A stretch of DNA of 43,707 bases, taken from an uncultured Mollicutes bacterium (GTDB taxonomy: Bacteria > Bacillota_I > Bacilli_A > Acholeplasmatales > Anaeroplasmataceae). Shown here in pieces: positions 25,813 through 34,593 of the stretch. The stretch spans positions 1 through 43,707 of the forward strand of contig UQGR01000011.1 in NCBI GenBank assembly GCA_900540705.1. Reading direction: 5' to 3'. Under the pieces are notes generated by a model. The model was not told the origin of the DNA. It searched no databases and worked only from the letters and a program-made list of their open reading frames with translations. How positions within the stretch are numbered: the first letter of the stretch is position 1; each line of letters begins with the position of its first letter. A program made the position numbers and the translations under genes.

Positions 25813-27565
25813 AAAGGATATGACCTATTCTAAATCCACACTTTTCAAAAAGACCTTACCTTATATTTTAAAGGAGAAATGGCTTGTTTTACTTTCCTTA
25901 TTTTTAGCCATTGGAGTTGCAGTGCTTACGACGATTTCTCCTTTAATCACAAAAGAAATTCTTGATAAATTTATTCCTGCCAATCAGGGGGATAAGATTA
26001 TAGAGTATTTGATTTATTATTTTGTATTGATCATAATCGTTGTCATTATGCGATATTTTTTACAGTATACGCAAACCTTGACAGGAATGCATATCGAAAG
26101 GAACCTAAGAGAAGAAGCAATTCGCAAAATAGATTATTTGCCTGTAGATTATTATTCTTTAGAGCCAGATGGTAAAATCGTAGCTAAAATCACCTCTGAT
26201 AGTAATGGAGTTAGAACCTTTTATATGACGATGTTTTCCATCTTTAATGCGATACTAAATATAACAATAGTGTATGTAGGATTGATTCTTCTTGAACCAA
26301 TGCTTGGGTTAATTATATTGGCCATTGTTCCTATCATATTGATATGGATTACATTTTATCGCAGAAAGGTTCATGGCTATTATTTGGATTTAAGAGAAAC
26401 AGGCTCCAGAATCACAGGTAAACTAAATGAGCTAATCAGTGGAACCTTAATCATTCAGGATTTTAACCAGGAGGAAAACATGCTCAATGAGTATAAGGAA
26501 CTGGTCAATCGGTATAATTACAATGATAAAAAAGCCAATACCATCAACATCTATTTTGGATGGGAGCTATTGGTTATTGTAAGAAGGTTAGCGGAAACGG
26601 CAATTTTGTTTTTCTTAGGCTTTCAAGCAACTCAGGTTGGGGGGATTTTAGTTACGGCAGGCTTAATTACAACCTTTATTGACTATGTGAGTCGAATGTT
26701 TAATCCAATTAATGCTATCTTTAATAACCTAAATGAGCTAGAGGATTCCTTGGTTGCGGCCAATCGTGTATTTATGTTTATGGATGAAGCTAATGATTCG
26801 AGAGTTCTAGATGGAATGGAAGCTCCTCAAACGATTGAGGGAGAGGTTGAATTTCAGCATATTAAATTTGCCTACATCGAAAATAATTATGTATTAAAGG
26901 ATTTATCCTTAAAGGTTGAGGCTGGAAAAAAGATTGGTATTGTTGGACATACTGGAAGTGGAAAATCCTCTTTAATGAATCTTTTATTAGGATATAACGA
27001 TTATCAGGAAGGAAGCTTACTAGTGGATGGTGTAGATATTCGTACCTACAACAAGGCCTCCTACCGAAAAAATTTAGGAATTGTTCTTCAAACTCCTGCC
27101 CTCTTTGCAGGAACGATTCGCTCCAATGTTACTATGGAACGCTTTTATCCAGATGAAGAAATCATTGAGGTAATGGAGGAGGTTGGTGCAGGGTATATGC
27201 TAAGAAAGAATGAGCTTGGATTAGATACCCCAATTTCCTTTAAGGGTGACAACCTTTCCCTAGGAGAAAAACAGCTTTTGTCCTTTGCGAGAATTTTACT
27301 GCGTAAGCCTAAGATTTTAGTTTTAGATGAAGCCACTGCCAACATTGATAGTGAAACAGAAATGAAGATTAAGCATGCGATGGACGTGGTGGCAAAAGGC
27401 AGAACGACCTTTATTATAGCCCACCGTCTTTCCACAATTAAGGATGCAGATGAAATCATCGTTTTAGACCATGGACAAATTGTAGGTAAAGGCAGTCATA
27501 CCTCCTTATATGAGGAATGCTCTATATATAAGGATATGTATGATTCTCAGTTTGAAAACAAATGA
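25805..27565 (+). CDS. ABC exporter half-transporter B (catalytic partner)
   Basis: A 586-residue half-transporter with a membrane domain to about residue 330 and an ATPase domain with Walker A GHTGSGKSS. Here the signature is degenerate (LSLGEKQLL), while Walker B keeps the catalytic Glu (ILVLDEATANID) and the switch His is present (IIAHRLST). This is the exact complement of the defects in half A, so the heterodimer would have one working and one degenerate ATP site. GGAGGTGG before the ATG at 25805 fixes the start. The longer frame from 25763 overlaps the upstream gene without support. ATGAGTAA gives tight translational coupling. Confidence 0.93.
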   Translation: MSKKDMTYSKSTLFKKTLPYILKEKWLVLLSLFLAIGVAVLTTISPLITKEILDKFIPANQGDKIIEYLIYYFVLIIIVVIMRYFLQYTQTLTGMHIERNLREEAIRKIDYLPVDYYSLEPDGKIVAKITSDSNGVRTFYMTMFSIFNAILNITIVYVGLILLEPMLGLIILAIVPIILIWITFYRRKVHGYYLDLRETGSRITGKLNELISGTLIIQDFNQEENMLNEYKELVNRYNYNDKKANTINIYFGWELLVIVRRLAETAILFFLGFQATQVGGILVTAGLITTFIDYVSRMFNPINAIFNNLNELEDSLVAANRVFMFMDEANDSRVLDGMEAPQTIEGEVEFQHIKFAYIENNYVLKDLSLKVEAGKKIGIVGHTGSGKSSLMNLLLGYNDYQEGSLLVDGVDIRTYNKASYRKNLGIVLQTPALFAGTIRSNVTMERFYPDEEIIEVMEEVGAGYMLRKNELGLDTPISFKGDNLSLGEKQLLSFARILLRKPKILVLDEATANIDSETEMKIKHAMDVVAKGRTTFIIAHRLSTIKDADEIIVLDHGQIVGKGSHTSLYEECSIYKDMYDSQFENK

Positions 27566-27567
27566 TG

Positions 27568-27597
27568 TTACACCTCTTTTGAAAAGGGGTGTTTTAT
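27568..27597 (+). terminator. Intrinsic terminator after the ABC operon
   Basis: ACACCTCT (27570-27577) pairs with AGGGGTGT (27585-27592), extended by inner T-A pairs and followed by TTTT. Confidence 0.8.
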
Positions 27598-27622
27598 CTT
27601 AATAAGGATATTGGACGTTATC

Positions 27623-27680
27623 TTGAATGATTTCTTATTTTATGATAGAATAATAAATAATGCAGTTTATAGAATTGAGG
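27623..27680 (+). promoter_or_regulatory. Promoter and ribosome site of the aromatic operon
   Basis: TTGAAT (27623-27628), 17 bp, TAGAAT (27646-27651), with GAGG at 27677-27680 before the ATG at 27688. The leader is only about 30 nt. I see no T-box, leader peptide or other attenuator. Confidence 0.7.
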
Positions 27681-27687
27681 TAGAATT

Positions 27688-28707
27688 ATGATCATAAGAA
27701 TGAAGCAAAATATTTCTAAAAAAGAATATGAGAATCTTGTGAAATATTTTAATGATAGAAATTTACAGGTAAAGGACGCTAGTAGTGGTGATGTAATTGT
27801 TGTCGGTATTATTGGTGATACAACCAAAACGATGGATAGCGATGTCTATGCTCTTCCTGGAGTTGATACGATTACTAGAATACAGGTGCCCTATAAGAAG
27901 GCGTCTAAGGCATTCCATCCTCTTCCAACCATTATTGATGTATGTGGTGTAAAAATTGGTGGAGGAAATTTCACAGTTATGGCTGGTCCTTGTTCTGTTG
28001 AAACTCATGACCAGATTGTGGAGGTAGCCAAGAGCGTTAAGCATAGTGGTGCTCACATCTTAAGAGGAGGAGCCTATAAGCCTCGTACCTCTCCGTATGC
28101 ATTCCAGGGTTTAGAACTAGAAGGACTCGATTTATTGATGGAGGCTAGGGAAGAGACTCATTTGCCTATTATCACAGAAATTCAGTCTGAGGATTTGATT
28201 GAACGTTTTGTGAAGGATGTAGATATCATCCAGGTGGGTGCTAGAAATATGCAGAATTTTCATTTGCTGAAGGCACTAGGTAAGATTGATAAACCCATCT
28301 TATTAAAGAGAGGATTGTCTGCTACCATTGAAGAATGGCTAATGGCTGCAGAATACATCTTAGCAGGTGGAAATGATAAGGTGATTTTGTGTGAAAGAGG
28401 AATCCGTACCTTTGAAAAATATACGAGAAACACATTGGATTTGTCTGCAGTTTTAGCTGTAAAGGAGCTATCTCATTTGCCTGTGATTGTTGACCCATCT
28501 CATGCCGCTGGGAAATGGTCTATGGTAGAGGACTTATCGAAGGCGGCCCTTGCGGTTGGAGCGGATGGCATTATTGTTGAGGTTCATAACAATCCAGAGT
28601 GTGCTTTATGTGATGGAGCTCAGAGCTTAAAGCCAGAACGCTTTGATCATATGATGAAGCAATTGAAGCAGATTGCTCCAATTGTTGGAAAGACCATAGA
28701 AGAATGA
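27688..28707 (+). CDS. aroF: 3-deoxy-7-phosphoheptulonate (DAHP) synthase, type I beta with N-terminal regulatory domain
   Basis: A 339-residue DAHP synthase that joins PEP and erythrose 4-phosphate, the first step of the shikimate pathway. Residues 1 to about 65 form the ferredoxin-like regulatory domain (GDVIVVGIIGDTT) seen in Thermotoga-type enzymes, where tyrosine or phenylalanine inhibits. The barrel follows with MAGPCSVE, RGGAYKPRTSP, QVGARNMQNF, LLKRGLSAT, DPSHAAGK and VEVHNNPECALCDG. The metal Cys lies in AGPCS and the His in DPSHA. It is the first gene of the aromatic operon and overlaps tyrA by 4 bp. Feedback control through the N-terminal domain is inferred. Confidence 0.95.
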   Translation: MIIRMKQNISKKEYENLVKYFNDRNLQVKDASSGDVIVVGIIGDTTKTMDSDVYALPGVDTITRIQVPYKKASKAFHPLPTIIDVCGVKIGGGNFTVMAGPCSVETHDQIVEVAKSVKHSGAHILRGGAYKPRTSPYAFQGLELEGLDLLMEAREETHLPIITEIQSEDLIERFVKDVDIIQVGARNMQNFHLLKALGKIDKPILLKRGLSATIEEWLMAAEYILAGGNDKVILCERGIRTFEKYTRNTLDLSAVLAVKELSHLPVIVDPSHAAGKWSMVEDLSKAALAVGADGIIVEVHNNPECALCDGAQSLKPERFDHMMKQLKQIAPIVGKTIEE

Positions 28708-29543
28708 AAATTTTAATTGTTGGATTAGGCTTGATTGGTGGGTCCTATGCAATGGGGCTTTCTAGGATGGGACATCAGGTATATGGTATGGATCAAAACC
28801 TCCAAGCCCTTGTATATGCAAAACAAAAAGGATATATTCAAGAAGAGGATTTCAAGGTAGAAGAAGTGATTTCTTTTGTGGATGTAATCATTTTATCCAT
28901 TTATCCTCAAGCAATTCTTTCGTTTATGAAGGAGTATCAAGCCTATTTTAAAGAAAATCAAATCATTACAGATGTATGTGGTGTAAAGTGTTCCTTCATT
29001 TACGATATTCAAGAATATGTTGGAAAAGCAATTTATGTATCCCACCATCCTATGGCTGGGAAGGAAAAAATAGGAATTGAGTATGCGGATGCTGATATTT
29101 TTAAAGGGGCAAATTTTTTGATTACTCCTTTAGAGCATACCCCGCTTACCGCAATTAAGAAATTAGATGAGCTTGCGAGAGATTTAGGCTTTAAAACAAT
29201 TACTGTAATCTCTCCAGAAAAGCATGATCAAATGATAGGCTTTACTTCCCAGCTTACACATGCGATTGCTGTATCCTTAGTAAATAGCGATCACGACAAG
29301 GATACGGTTCATTTCATTGGAGACTCTTATCGGGATTTAACACGAATTGCGATGATCAATGAAAAGCTATGGAGTGAGTTATTTTTGGAAAATAGAGCTG
29401 CCCTGCTTGCTCATATGGAAAGCTTTGAGCGGGAGCTTGATATTTTAAAGGAAGCCTTAAAGGAAAACGATAAACAAAAATTAGAGGAGCTATTTCAAAG
29501 CTCGACTGAAATTAGAAGGAAGATGGAAAAGTGCGTAAATTAA
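28704..29543 (+). CDS. tyrA: Prephenate dehydrogenase
   Basis: A 279-residue NAD(P)-dependent prephenate dehydrogenase making 4-hydroxyphenylpyruvate for tyrosine. The Rossmann motif GLGLIGGSYA is at residues 7-16, and the catalytic His is in VSHHPMAGKEK. The helical dimer domain contains GFTSQLTHAIA. There is no ACT domain after it, so feedback control would rest mainly on the DAHP synthase. The ATGA overlap with the upstream gene and 13-bp overlap with aroB indicate translational coupling. No prephenate dehydratase gene is in the window. Confidence 0.93.
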   Translation: MKILIVGLGLIGGSYAMGLSRMGHQVYGMDQNLQALVYAKQKGYIQEEDFKVEEVISFVDVIILSIYPQAILSFMKEYQAYFKENQIITDVCGVKCSFIYDIQEYVGKAIYVSHHPMAGKEKIGIEYADADIFKGANFLITPLEHTPLTAIKKLDELARDLGFKTITVISPEKHDQMIGFTSQLTHAIAVSLVNSDHDKDTVHFIGDSYRDLTRIAMINEKLWSELFLENRAALLAHMESFERELDILKEALKENDKQKLEELFQSSTEIRRKMEKCVN

Positions 29544-30580
29544 CGATTGAATTGGGAAAGCATTCCTATGATATACAAATCGAAGATGATATTCTTTTTC
29601 ATCTTTCTTTTTATATCAAGAAAATTTATAAGAATAAAAAAATATTTATTATAACAGATGATATGGTTGCTCCTTTATATTTAGATACGGTAACAGAGGA
29701 TTTGAAAAAATATTATGAGGTAGAATCTATCATTCTTCCTCATGGAGAACAGACAAAATCAATTGAGATATATAGCTCAACCATCTCTAAGCTTTTAGAT
29801 AAAAATATCAAAAGAAATGAACTACTTGTGGCTCTTGGTGGTGGAGTTATTGGAGATTTGACAGGCTTTATTGCGGCAACGTTATATCGGGGACTTCCTT
29901 ATGTAGGTGTACCCACTACGCTATTGAGTCAGATGGATTCCTCCATTGGTGGGAAGACAGGAATTGATTTTTATCATCGTAAAAATATTTTAGGCTGCTT
30001 TAAACAGCCAAGGCTGGTTTTGATTGATCCGAAAGCATTAGACACCTTGTCCAAAGAGGAGTTCAGCAATGGAATGGGAGAACTAATTAAGCATGCCATC
30101 ATTGGAAATCCAAGCCTCTTTCAGGCATTAAGTTCTAAGCCTAAGATTGATGAGAATATCATCTATGAAAGCTTAACTGTGAAGAAACGTGTTGTTGAGC
30201 TAGATGAATTTGACCAAAAGGAAAGAATGCTTTTAAATTTCGGTCATACCTTTGGTCACAGCATAGAGCTTGAACAGGGACTAAAGCATGGTCAGGCTGT
30301 AGCCTTGGGAATGCTGATGGCAATTCAAATGGGTGTAGATTTCGGTCTAACCAATTCTAATGTGTATGATAAGGTAGTCCATATTTTGAAGCTCTATGAT
30401 TTACCTACAAAGTTATTAAACTATAAGGCGTATTTTAACCAGGTGATTTATGATAAAAAGAACCTGGCAGGAACGCTTCAGTTCGTCTTAGTGAAGGATA
30501 TAGGAGAAGCCTTTTTATATCCCATTGCTGAGGATAAGATAAAGGAGTTGTTATCAAATGAAGGTCACCATTCATCCTAA
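29531..30580 (+). CDS. aroB: 3-dehydroquinate synthase
   Basis: A 349-residue NAD- and zinc-dependent enzyme converting DAHP to 3-dehydroquinate. Diagnostic segments are LPHGEQTKS, ALGGGVIGDLTGF, PTTLLSQMDSSIGGKTGID, a Glu in NGMGELIKH, and the zinc histidines in LNFGHTFGHSIE. Length is normal. The start is GTG at 29531, inside the tyrA 3' end. The 3' end overlaps aroA by 23 bp. Confidence 0.95.
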   Translation: MRKLTIELGKHSYDIQIEDDILFHLSFYIKKIYKNKKIFIITDDMVAPLYLDTVTEDLKKYYEVESIILPHGEQTKSIEIYSSTISKLLDKNIKRNELLVALGGGVIGDLTGFIAATLYRGLPYVGVPTTLLSQMDSSIGGKTGIDFYHRKNILGCFKQPRLVLIDPKALDTLSKEEFSNGMGELIKHAIIGNPSLFQALSSKPKIDENIIYESLTVKKRVVELDEFDQKERMLLNFGHTFGHSIELEQGLKHGQAVALGMLMAIQMGVDFGLTNSNVYDKVVHILKLYDLPTKLLNYKAYFNQVIYDKKNLAGTLQFVLVKDIGEAFLYPIAEDKIKELLSNEGHHSS

Positions 30581-31823
30581 GAAATTACAGGGAAGTCTTA
30601 TAGTCCCTCCCTCAAAAAGCTTATCTCATCGAGCTATCATTGCTGCTTCCTTGGCAGAAGGAAAAAGTATAATATCCAATGTAATTCTTTCTAAGGATAT
30701 TCTGGCAACGATTGAGGGGATGAGAGCATTAGGAGCTTCTATAGAAGTTCAAGAAAACACCTTATATATTACGGGCTCTAAGGTTCAAAGAAAGCAGAAG
30801 GAAATTTATGCAAATGAATCTGGTTCAAGCTTACGTTTTTTAATTCCAATTGCCTTAGTATGCGGGGAACCTGTTTGTTTTACTGGTCAAAATCATTTGG
30901 TCAAGAGGCCCTTAGATTCTTACTTTGAAATATTTGACCAGCAGGGAATTTCCTATTCTCATCCCGAAGAACAATATCTTCCTTTACAGATAGAAGGAAG
31001 ACTAAGACCTGGAAACTATGAGATAAGAGGAGATATTTCCTCTCAGTTCATCACAGGACTTTTATATGCTTTGCCGCTGTTAGAGGGGGATTCTAGGATT
31101 AAAGTTACTACAGCTTTAGAATCTAAAGGATATGTGGATTTAACACTGGATATTCTAAAACGATTCGGTATTACCATTATCAACCATAATTACGAGGAAT
31201 TTTATATTTTTGGAAATCAGACCTATAAGCCTTATGATTATCAGGTGGAGGGAGACTATTCTCAGGTGGCATTTTTTCTAGTAGCTGGAGCTTTAGGTGC
31301 TGATATAAAGCTCTATGGAATGAATGAACACTCCTACCAAGGAGATAAAAAAATACTGCTAGATATGGAGTCCTTTGGGGCAAAACTAGAAATTACTAGC
31401 TCTTATATCCAGTGTACACCAGGGATGACTAAGGGAGCTATCATCGACTTTTCTCAGTCCCCAGATTTGGGACCTGCTTTGACAGTTTTAGCTTCTTTAT
31501 CTGTAGGAACATCAAAGTTTATTCATGCGGAGCGTTTGAGAATTAAGGAATGTGATCGAATCACCTGTATGAGACAGGAGCTTGCAAAGATGGGAGCTCA
31601 TATTGTAGAACAAAGTGATGGGATGACAATTGAGGGAGTTTCAGAGCTTACAGGGGCTGTTTTAGATTCTCACAATGACCATAGAGTTGCGATGGCTCTT
31701 GCGATGGCATCCTTAAAGACAAAGGGGGATATCATCCTTGAGAATGCAGAATGTGTCTCAAAATCCTTCCCCGATTTTTGGAAGGTATTTGAGGCTTTAG
31801 GAGGCGATGTATCTTATGAATAA
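30558..31823 (+). CDS. aroA: 3-phosphoshikimate 1-carboxyvinyltransferase (EPSP synthase)
   Basis: A 421-residue two-domain EPSP synthase transferring enolpyruvate from PEP to shikimate 3-phosphate. Visible are PPSKSLSHRAIIAASLAEGKS (with the active Lys and Arg), NESGSSLRFLIP, the catalytic Asp in SPDLGPALTVLA, RLRIKECDRI, and SHNDHRVAMALAMA. It needs shikimate 3-phosphate, so a shikimate kinase must exist in the cell, yet no AroK-type gene is present here. AAAGGAG lies upstream of the ATG inside aroB, and the 3' end overlaps the chorismate mutase gene. Confidence 0.96.
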   Translation: MKVTIHPKKLQGSLIVPPSKSLSHRAIIAASLAEGKSIISNVILSKDILATIEGMRALGASIEVQENTLYITGSKVQRKQKEIYANESGSSLRFLIPIALVCGEPVCFTGQNHLVKRPLDSYFEIFDQQGISYSHPEEQYLPLQIEGRLRPGNYEIRGDISSQFITGLLYALPLLEGDSRIKVTTALESKGYVDLTLDILKRFGITIINHNYEEFYIFGNQTYKPYDYQVEGDYSQVAFFLVAGALGADIKLYGMNEHSYQGDKKILLDMESFGAKLEITSSYIQCTPGMTKGAIIDFSQSPDLGPALTVLASLSVGTSKFIHAERLRIKECDRITCMRQELAKMGAHIVEQSDGMTIEGVSELTGAVLDSHNDHRVAMALAMASLKTKGDIILENAECVSKSFPDFWKVFEALGGDVSYE

Positions 31824-32085
31824 GCTTGAGGAAGCGAGAAATTTAATTCATACCATAGATGAACAAATGATTGAGTTATTTGTGAAACGGATGCAGGCAG
31901 CTAAGATGGTTGCAGAATACAAAAGGGAAAACCATTTACCTGTGACAGATGAAAAACGGGAACAGGAACTGATTGCTAAAAATTTAAAGGTATTAAATCA
32001 AGAAGAACTGAATTCCTACTATTTAACATTTTTTGATGGAGTATTGGCTGCTTCTAAGGCATATCAAGAGGATTTATTGAAATGA
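31816..32085 (+). CDS. Chorismate mutase (AroQ type, monofunctional)
   Basis: An 89-residue all-helical AroQ-class chorismate mutase converting chorismate to prephenate, the substrate of the TyrA encoded in the same operon. The three-helix pattern is clear: LEEARNLIHTIDEQMIELF (with the family Arg and Asp), VKRMQAAKMVAEYKREN (Arg and Lys), then DEKREQELI. AGGAGG at 31800-31805 is well placed for the ATG at 31816; the in-frame ATG at 31807 is too close. It overlaps aroA upstream by 8 bp and the aroE fusion downstream by 4 bp. Confidence 0.9.
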   Translation: MNKLEEARNLIHTIDEQMIELFVKRMQAAKMVAEYKRENHLPVTDEKREQELIAKNLKVLNQEELNSYYLTFFDGVLAASKAYQEDLLK

Positions 32086-33494
32086 AACGCTATGGATTAT
32101 TAGGAGAAAAGCTGTCTCATAGCTATTCTCCTACGATACACAACTTTATTTATGAAGCCTTAAGGCTAGATGCCTCCTATTCCTTATTAGAGTGTAAGGA
32201 GGAGGATTTAGGTCATTATTTAAAGGAATTAAAAAAGGGGACTTATGCTGGCTTCAATGTAACTATCCCCTATAAAAAGAAAATTCTTTCTTTATTAGAT
32301 GAAGTAGACCAGAAGGCTTCAAAAATAGGAAGTGTAAATACAGTCTATCTGCGGAACGGAAGAACCTATGGAACAAATACGGACTATGATGGTTTCTTAG
32401 AAACCTTAAAGTATTATAAGTTAGATGTTAAGGATAAGGATTGTTACATCTTGGGAACAGGTGGAGCCTCTTTAGCCATTTATCAGGTGTTAAAGGATCT
32501 TGATGCAAATTGCTTCTTTGTCTCTAGAACACCTATTCAAAATCAGCTCAGCTATCAAGAATTGGCTGACAAAAAGATAGATTTACTGGTAAACACGACA
32601 CCAGTAGGTATGTATCCAAATGTGGATGCTAGTCCAGTTTCTAGTTCTATTGCCAAGCAGGCTAACGACGTCATAGATATCATTTTTAATCCTCAGAATA
32701 CCAAACTTCTAATAGATGCTGGTTCTACGAAAAATGGTTTATACATGCTTATGCTGCAGGCAATTCGCTCAGAGAAGATATGGCAGGGAAAGCAGATTGT
32801 AATTTCATTAGAAGAGATGACTAAAAGACTAAGCTTTATGATGAGTCTGCCAAAAGATATCTTTTCTTATGTTCAGCAGCTGAAGTTTAAAAAGAATTCT
32901 ATTGGATGGAGCGAGGATGAGGTTTATGAGTTTGAGGATAAATATATTTTAAAGGTTTCTGCTGATAAGGATAGATTATCCAGAGAAATGATTAGAGTGG
33001 ATTGGCTAGAGGATAAAATTCCAGGATCTAAAAGTATCCTTTATCGGGAGCATAATTCTAAATTTTATTTTTTGAGAACGAGGATTCAAGGAGATAGTCT
33101 CATATCAAAAAGATTTCTAGAAAATCCTCTAAAATTAATTCAGACTTTAAAAAATGTTGTAGGGGTTCTTCGAAAGCTAGATGGAATGGCTTGTCCCTTT
33201 TCTGCTACAGATGATAAGGGAAGTTCTTTTGTTCATGGAGACTTATGCTTACCTAATATTTTTGTGAATTCAAACGATGATTTTATTGGGTTTATAGATT
33301 TAGATAATGCGGGTCTTGGAGACCCCTGGTATGATTATGCATGGTTAATTTGGAGCTTTGAATTTAACTTAAGAACGAAGGAATATACTGAGCTTCTTTT
33401 GAAGGAACTAGGTTTACAGTGGAATGAGGAAAAGTATAACCAGTATATTCCTAAAGAATATCAGGAAATTTTGAAGGAAAGTATCATAAAGTAA
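32082..33494 (+). CDS. aroE: Shikimate dehydrogenase fused to APH-like kinase domain (candidate bifunctional AroE-shikimate kinase)
   Basis: One uninterrupted 470-residue frame with two domains. Residues 1 to about 262 are a complete AroE: shikimate-binding Ser14 and Ser16 in LSHSYSP, catalytic Lys65 in NVTIPYKKK, Asp101 in NTDYDG, and the NADP loop GTGGAS at 125-130. Residues about 268-470 match aminoglycoside 3'-phosphotransferase-type kinases: an N-lobe with Lys291 (YILKVS) and Glu302, catalytic loop HGDLCLPN (Asp387, Asn392), metal-binding Asp406 in FIDLDNAG, then GDPWYDYAW. All kinase catalytic positions are intact. AroE alone is usually about 270-290 residues. The operon has no AroK, so the kinase half may phosphorylate the shikimate made by the first half. 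That function is inference; the domains are seen. Resistance-type activity or another small-molecule substrate is the alternative. Confidence 0.9.
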   Translation: MKRYGLLGEKLSHSYSPTIHNFIYEALRLDASYSLLECKEEDLGHYLKELKKGTYAGFNVTIPYKKKILSLLDEVDQKASKIGSVNTVYLRNGRTYGTNTDYDGFLETLKYYKLDVKDKDCYILGTGGASLAIYQVLKDLDANCFFVSRTPIQNQLSYQELADKKIDLLVNTTPVGMYPNVDASPVSSSIAKQANDVIDIIFNPQNTKLLIDAGSTKNGLYMLMLQAIRSEKIWQGKQIVISLEEMTKRLSFMMSLPKDIFSYVQQLKFKKNSIGWSEDEVYEFEDKYILKVSADKDRLSREMIRVDWLEDKIPGSKSILYREHNSKFYFLRTRIQGDSLISKRFLENPLKLIQTLKNVVGVLRKLDGMACPFSATDDKGSSFVHGDLCLPNIFVNSNDDFIGFIDLDNAGLGDPWYDYAWLIWSFEFNLRTKEYTELLLKELGLQWNEEKYNQYIPKEYQEILKESIIK

Positions 33495-33533
33495 AATGAT
33501 ATCATATATGTAAAGGCTTAAGGAGGGAAAAAG

Positions 33534-34529
33534 ATGAACCACATAGGAAAACTATTTCAGATAAATATTTTTGGAGAAAGCCACGGAAGCTCTGTTGGGG
33601 TTCTTTTAGATGGAGTCCCAGCTGGGATTGCGTTAACAGAGGAAGATTTTACTGAGGATTTGCTGAGAAGAAAGTCTGGAGGGCTTGGCACAACTCCAAG
33701 AATTGAAAAGGATGAAATTTTGATAGAATCAGGTGTGTTTCAGGGCTTTACAACAGGTGGAGCTATTTTGATTCGTTTTTTAAACACCAATACTCGCAGC
33801 AAGGATTATTCTAAGCTGGTAAGTCATCCAAGACCCTCCCATGCCGATTTTGTGGCGGGTGTGAAATATCATGGATATCAGGATTATCGGGGTGGCGGTT
33901 CTTTTTCAGGGCGTCTCACGTTGGGAATTGTATCTGCAGGTGTAGTAGCCAAAAAAATCATTAAAAGTGCGCAATTTCATACGGAAATTGTAAATCTTGG
34001 CGGTTCTACAAATCCAGAGGAGTTTTCTAATATCCTTTTAGATGCTGTTCAGCAACAGGATTCAGTTGGTGGAATCGTCCGTATAGGTGTTGATCATTTA
34101 CCTATTGGATTAGGGGAACCCTATTTTGATTCTTTAGAATCGACGATATCTCATTTATTATTTTCCATTGGTGGAGTAAAGGGCGTTTCTTTTGGAGTAG
34201 GCTTTGAGGGAGTATCCTTAAGAGGAAGCCAGTTCAATGATCGTATAGAAAATGCTGAGGGAAAAACCTATACCAACCATAATGGCGGTATTAATGGTGG
34301 AATTTCCAATGGCAACGAGCTTGTGGTTCAGGTATTTGTCAAGCCAACTCCTTCAATCGGAATACCACAAAATACCTACAATAAGGAAACCAAACGAGTT
34401 GAAGAGCTAAAGATTGAGGGACGCCATGATGCAGCAATCATTCTTAGGGCACAGGTGGTTTTAGAGGCTTGCGTTGCTATTGCGTTAGCAGATGCGAGTT
34501 TAATCCAAAAAGCGTATTTAAAAGATTAA
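33534..34529 (+). CDS. aroC: Chorismate synthase
   Basis: A 331-residue FMN-dependent enzyme forming chorismate from EPSP. Signatures are the N-terminal GESHGSSVG, RRKSGGLGTTPR, RPSHADFVAGVKYHG, DYRGGGSFSGRLT, NHNGGINGGISNG and the C-terminal GRHDAAIILRA. It is slightly shorter than the usual 350-390 residues, but all core motifs are present. AAGGAGGG lies before the ATG. It starts 39 bp after the AroE fusion, with no terminator between, so it belongs to the same operon. Confidence 0.95.
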   Translation: MNHIGKLFQINIFGESHGSSVGVLLDGVPAGIALTEEDFTEDLLRRKSGGLGTTPRIEKDEILIESGVFQGFTTGGAILIRFLNTNTRSKDYSKLVSHPRPSHADFVAGVKYHGYQDYRGGGSFSGRLTLGIVSAGVVAKKIIKSAQFHTEIVNLGGSTNPEEFSNILLDAVQQQDSVGGIVRIGVDHLPIGLGEPYFDSLESTISHLLFSIGGVKGVSFGVGFEGVSLRGSQFNDRIENAEGKTYTNHNGGINGGISNGNELVVQVFVKPTPSIGIPQNTYNKETKRVEELKIEGRHDAAIILRAQVVLEACVAIALADASLIQKAYLKD

Positions 34530-34593
34530 AAAAATGTATGGTATTTCTTGTTCAGGTTTAAAATATGAAAGAGAAAGACGAGGAGAATAAGGA

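Noticed and set aside
27598..27687. T-box or leader-peptide attenuator for the aromatic operon
   Set aside because: The leader after the promoter is only about 30 nt, too short for a T-box, and contains no Tyr, Phe or Trp-rich peptide.
32082..33494. Plain aminoglycoside-resistance gene
   Set aside because: The kinase domain is fused in frame to AroE inside a biosynthetic operon, with no mobile-element signs around it; resistance remains only an alternative.
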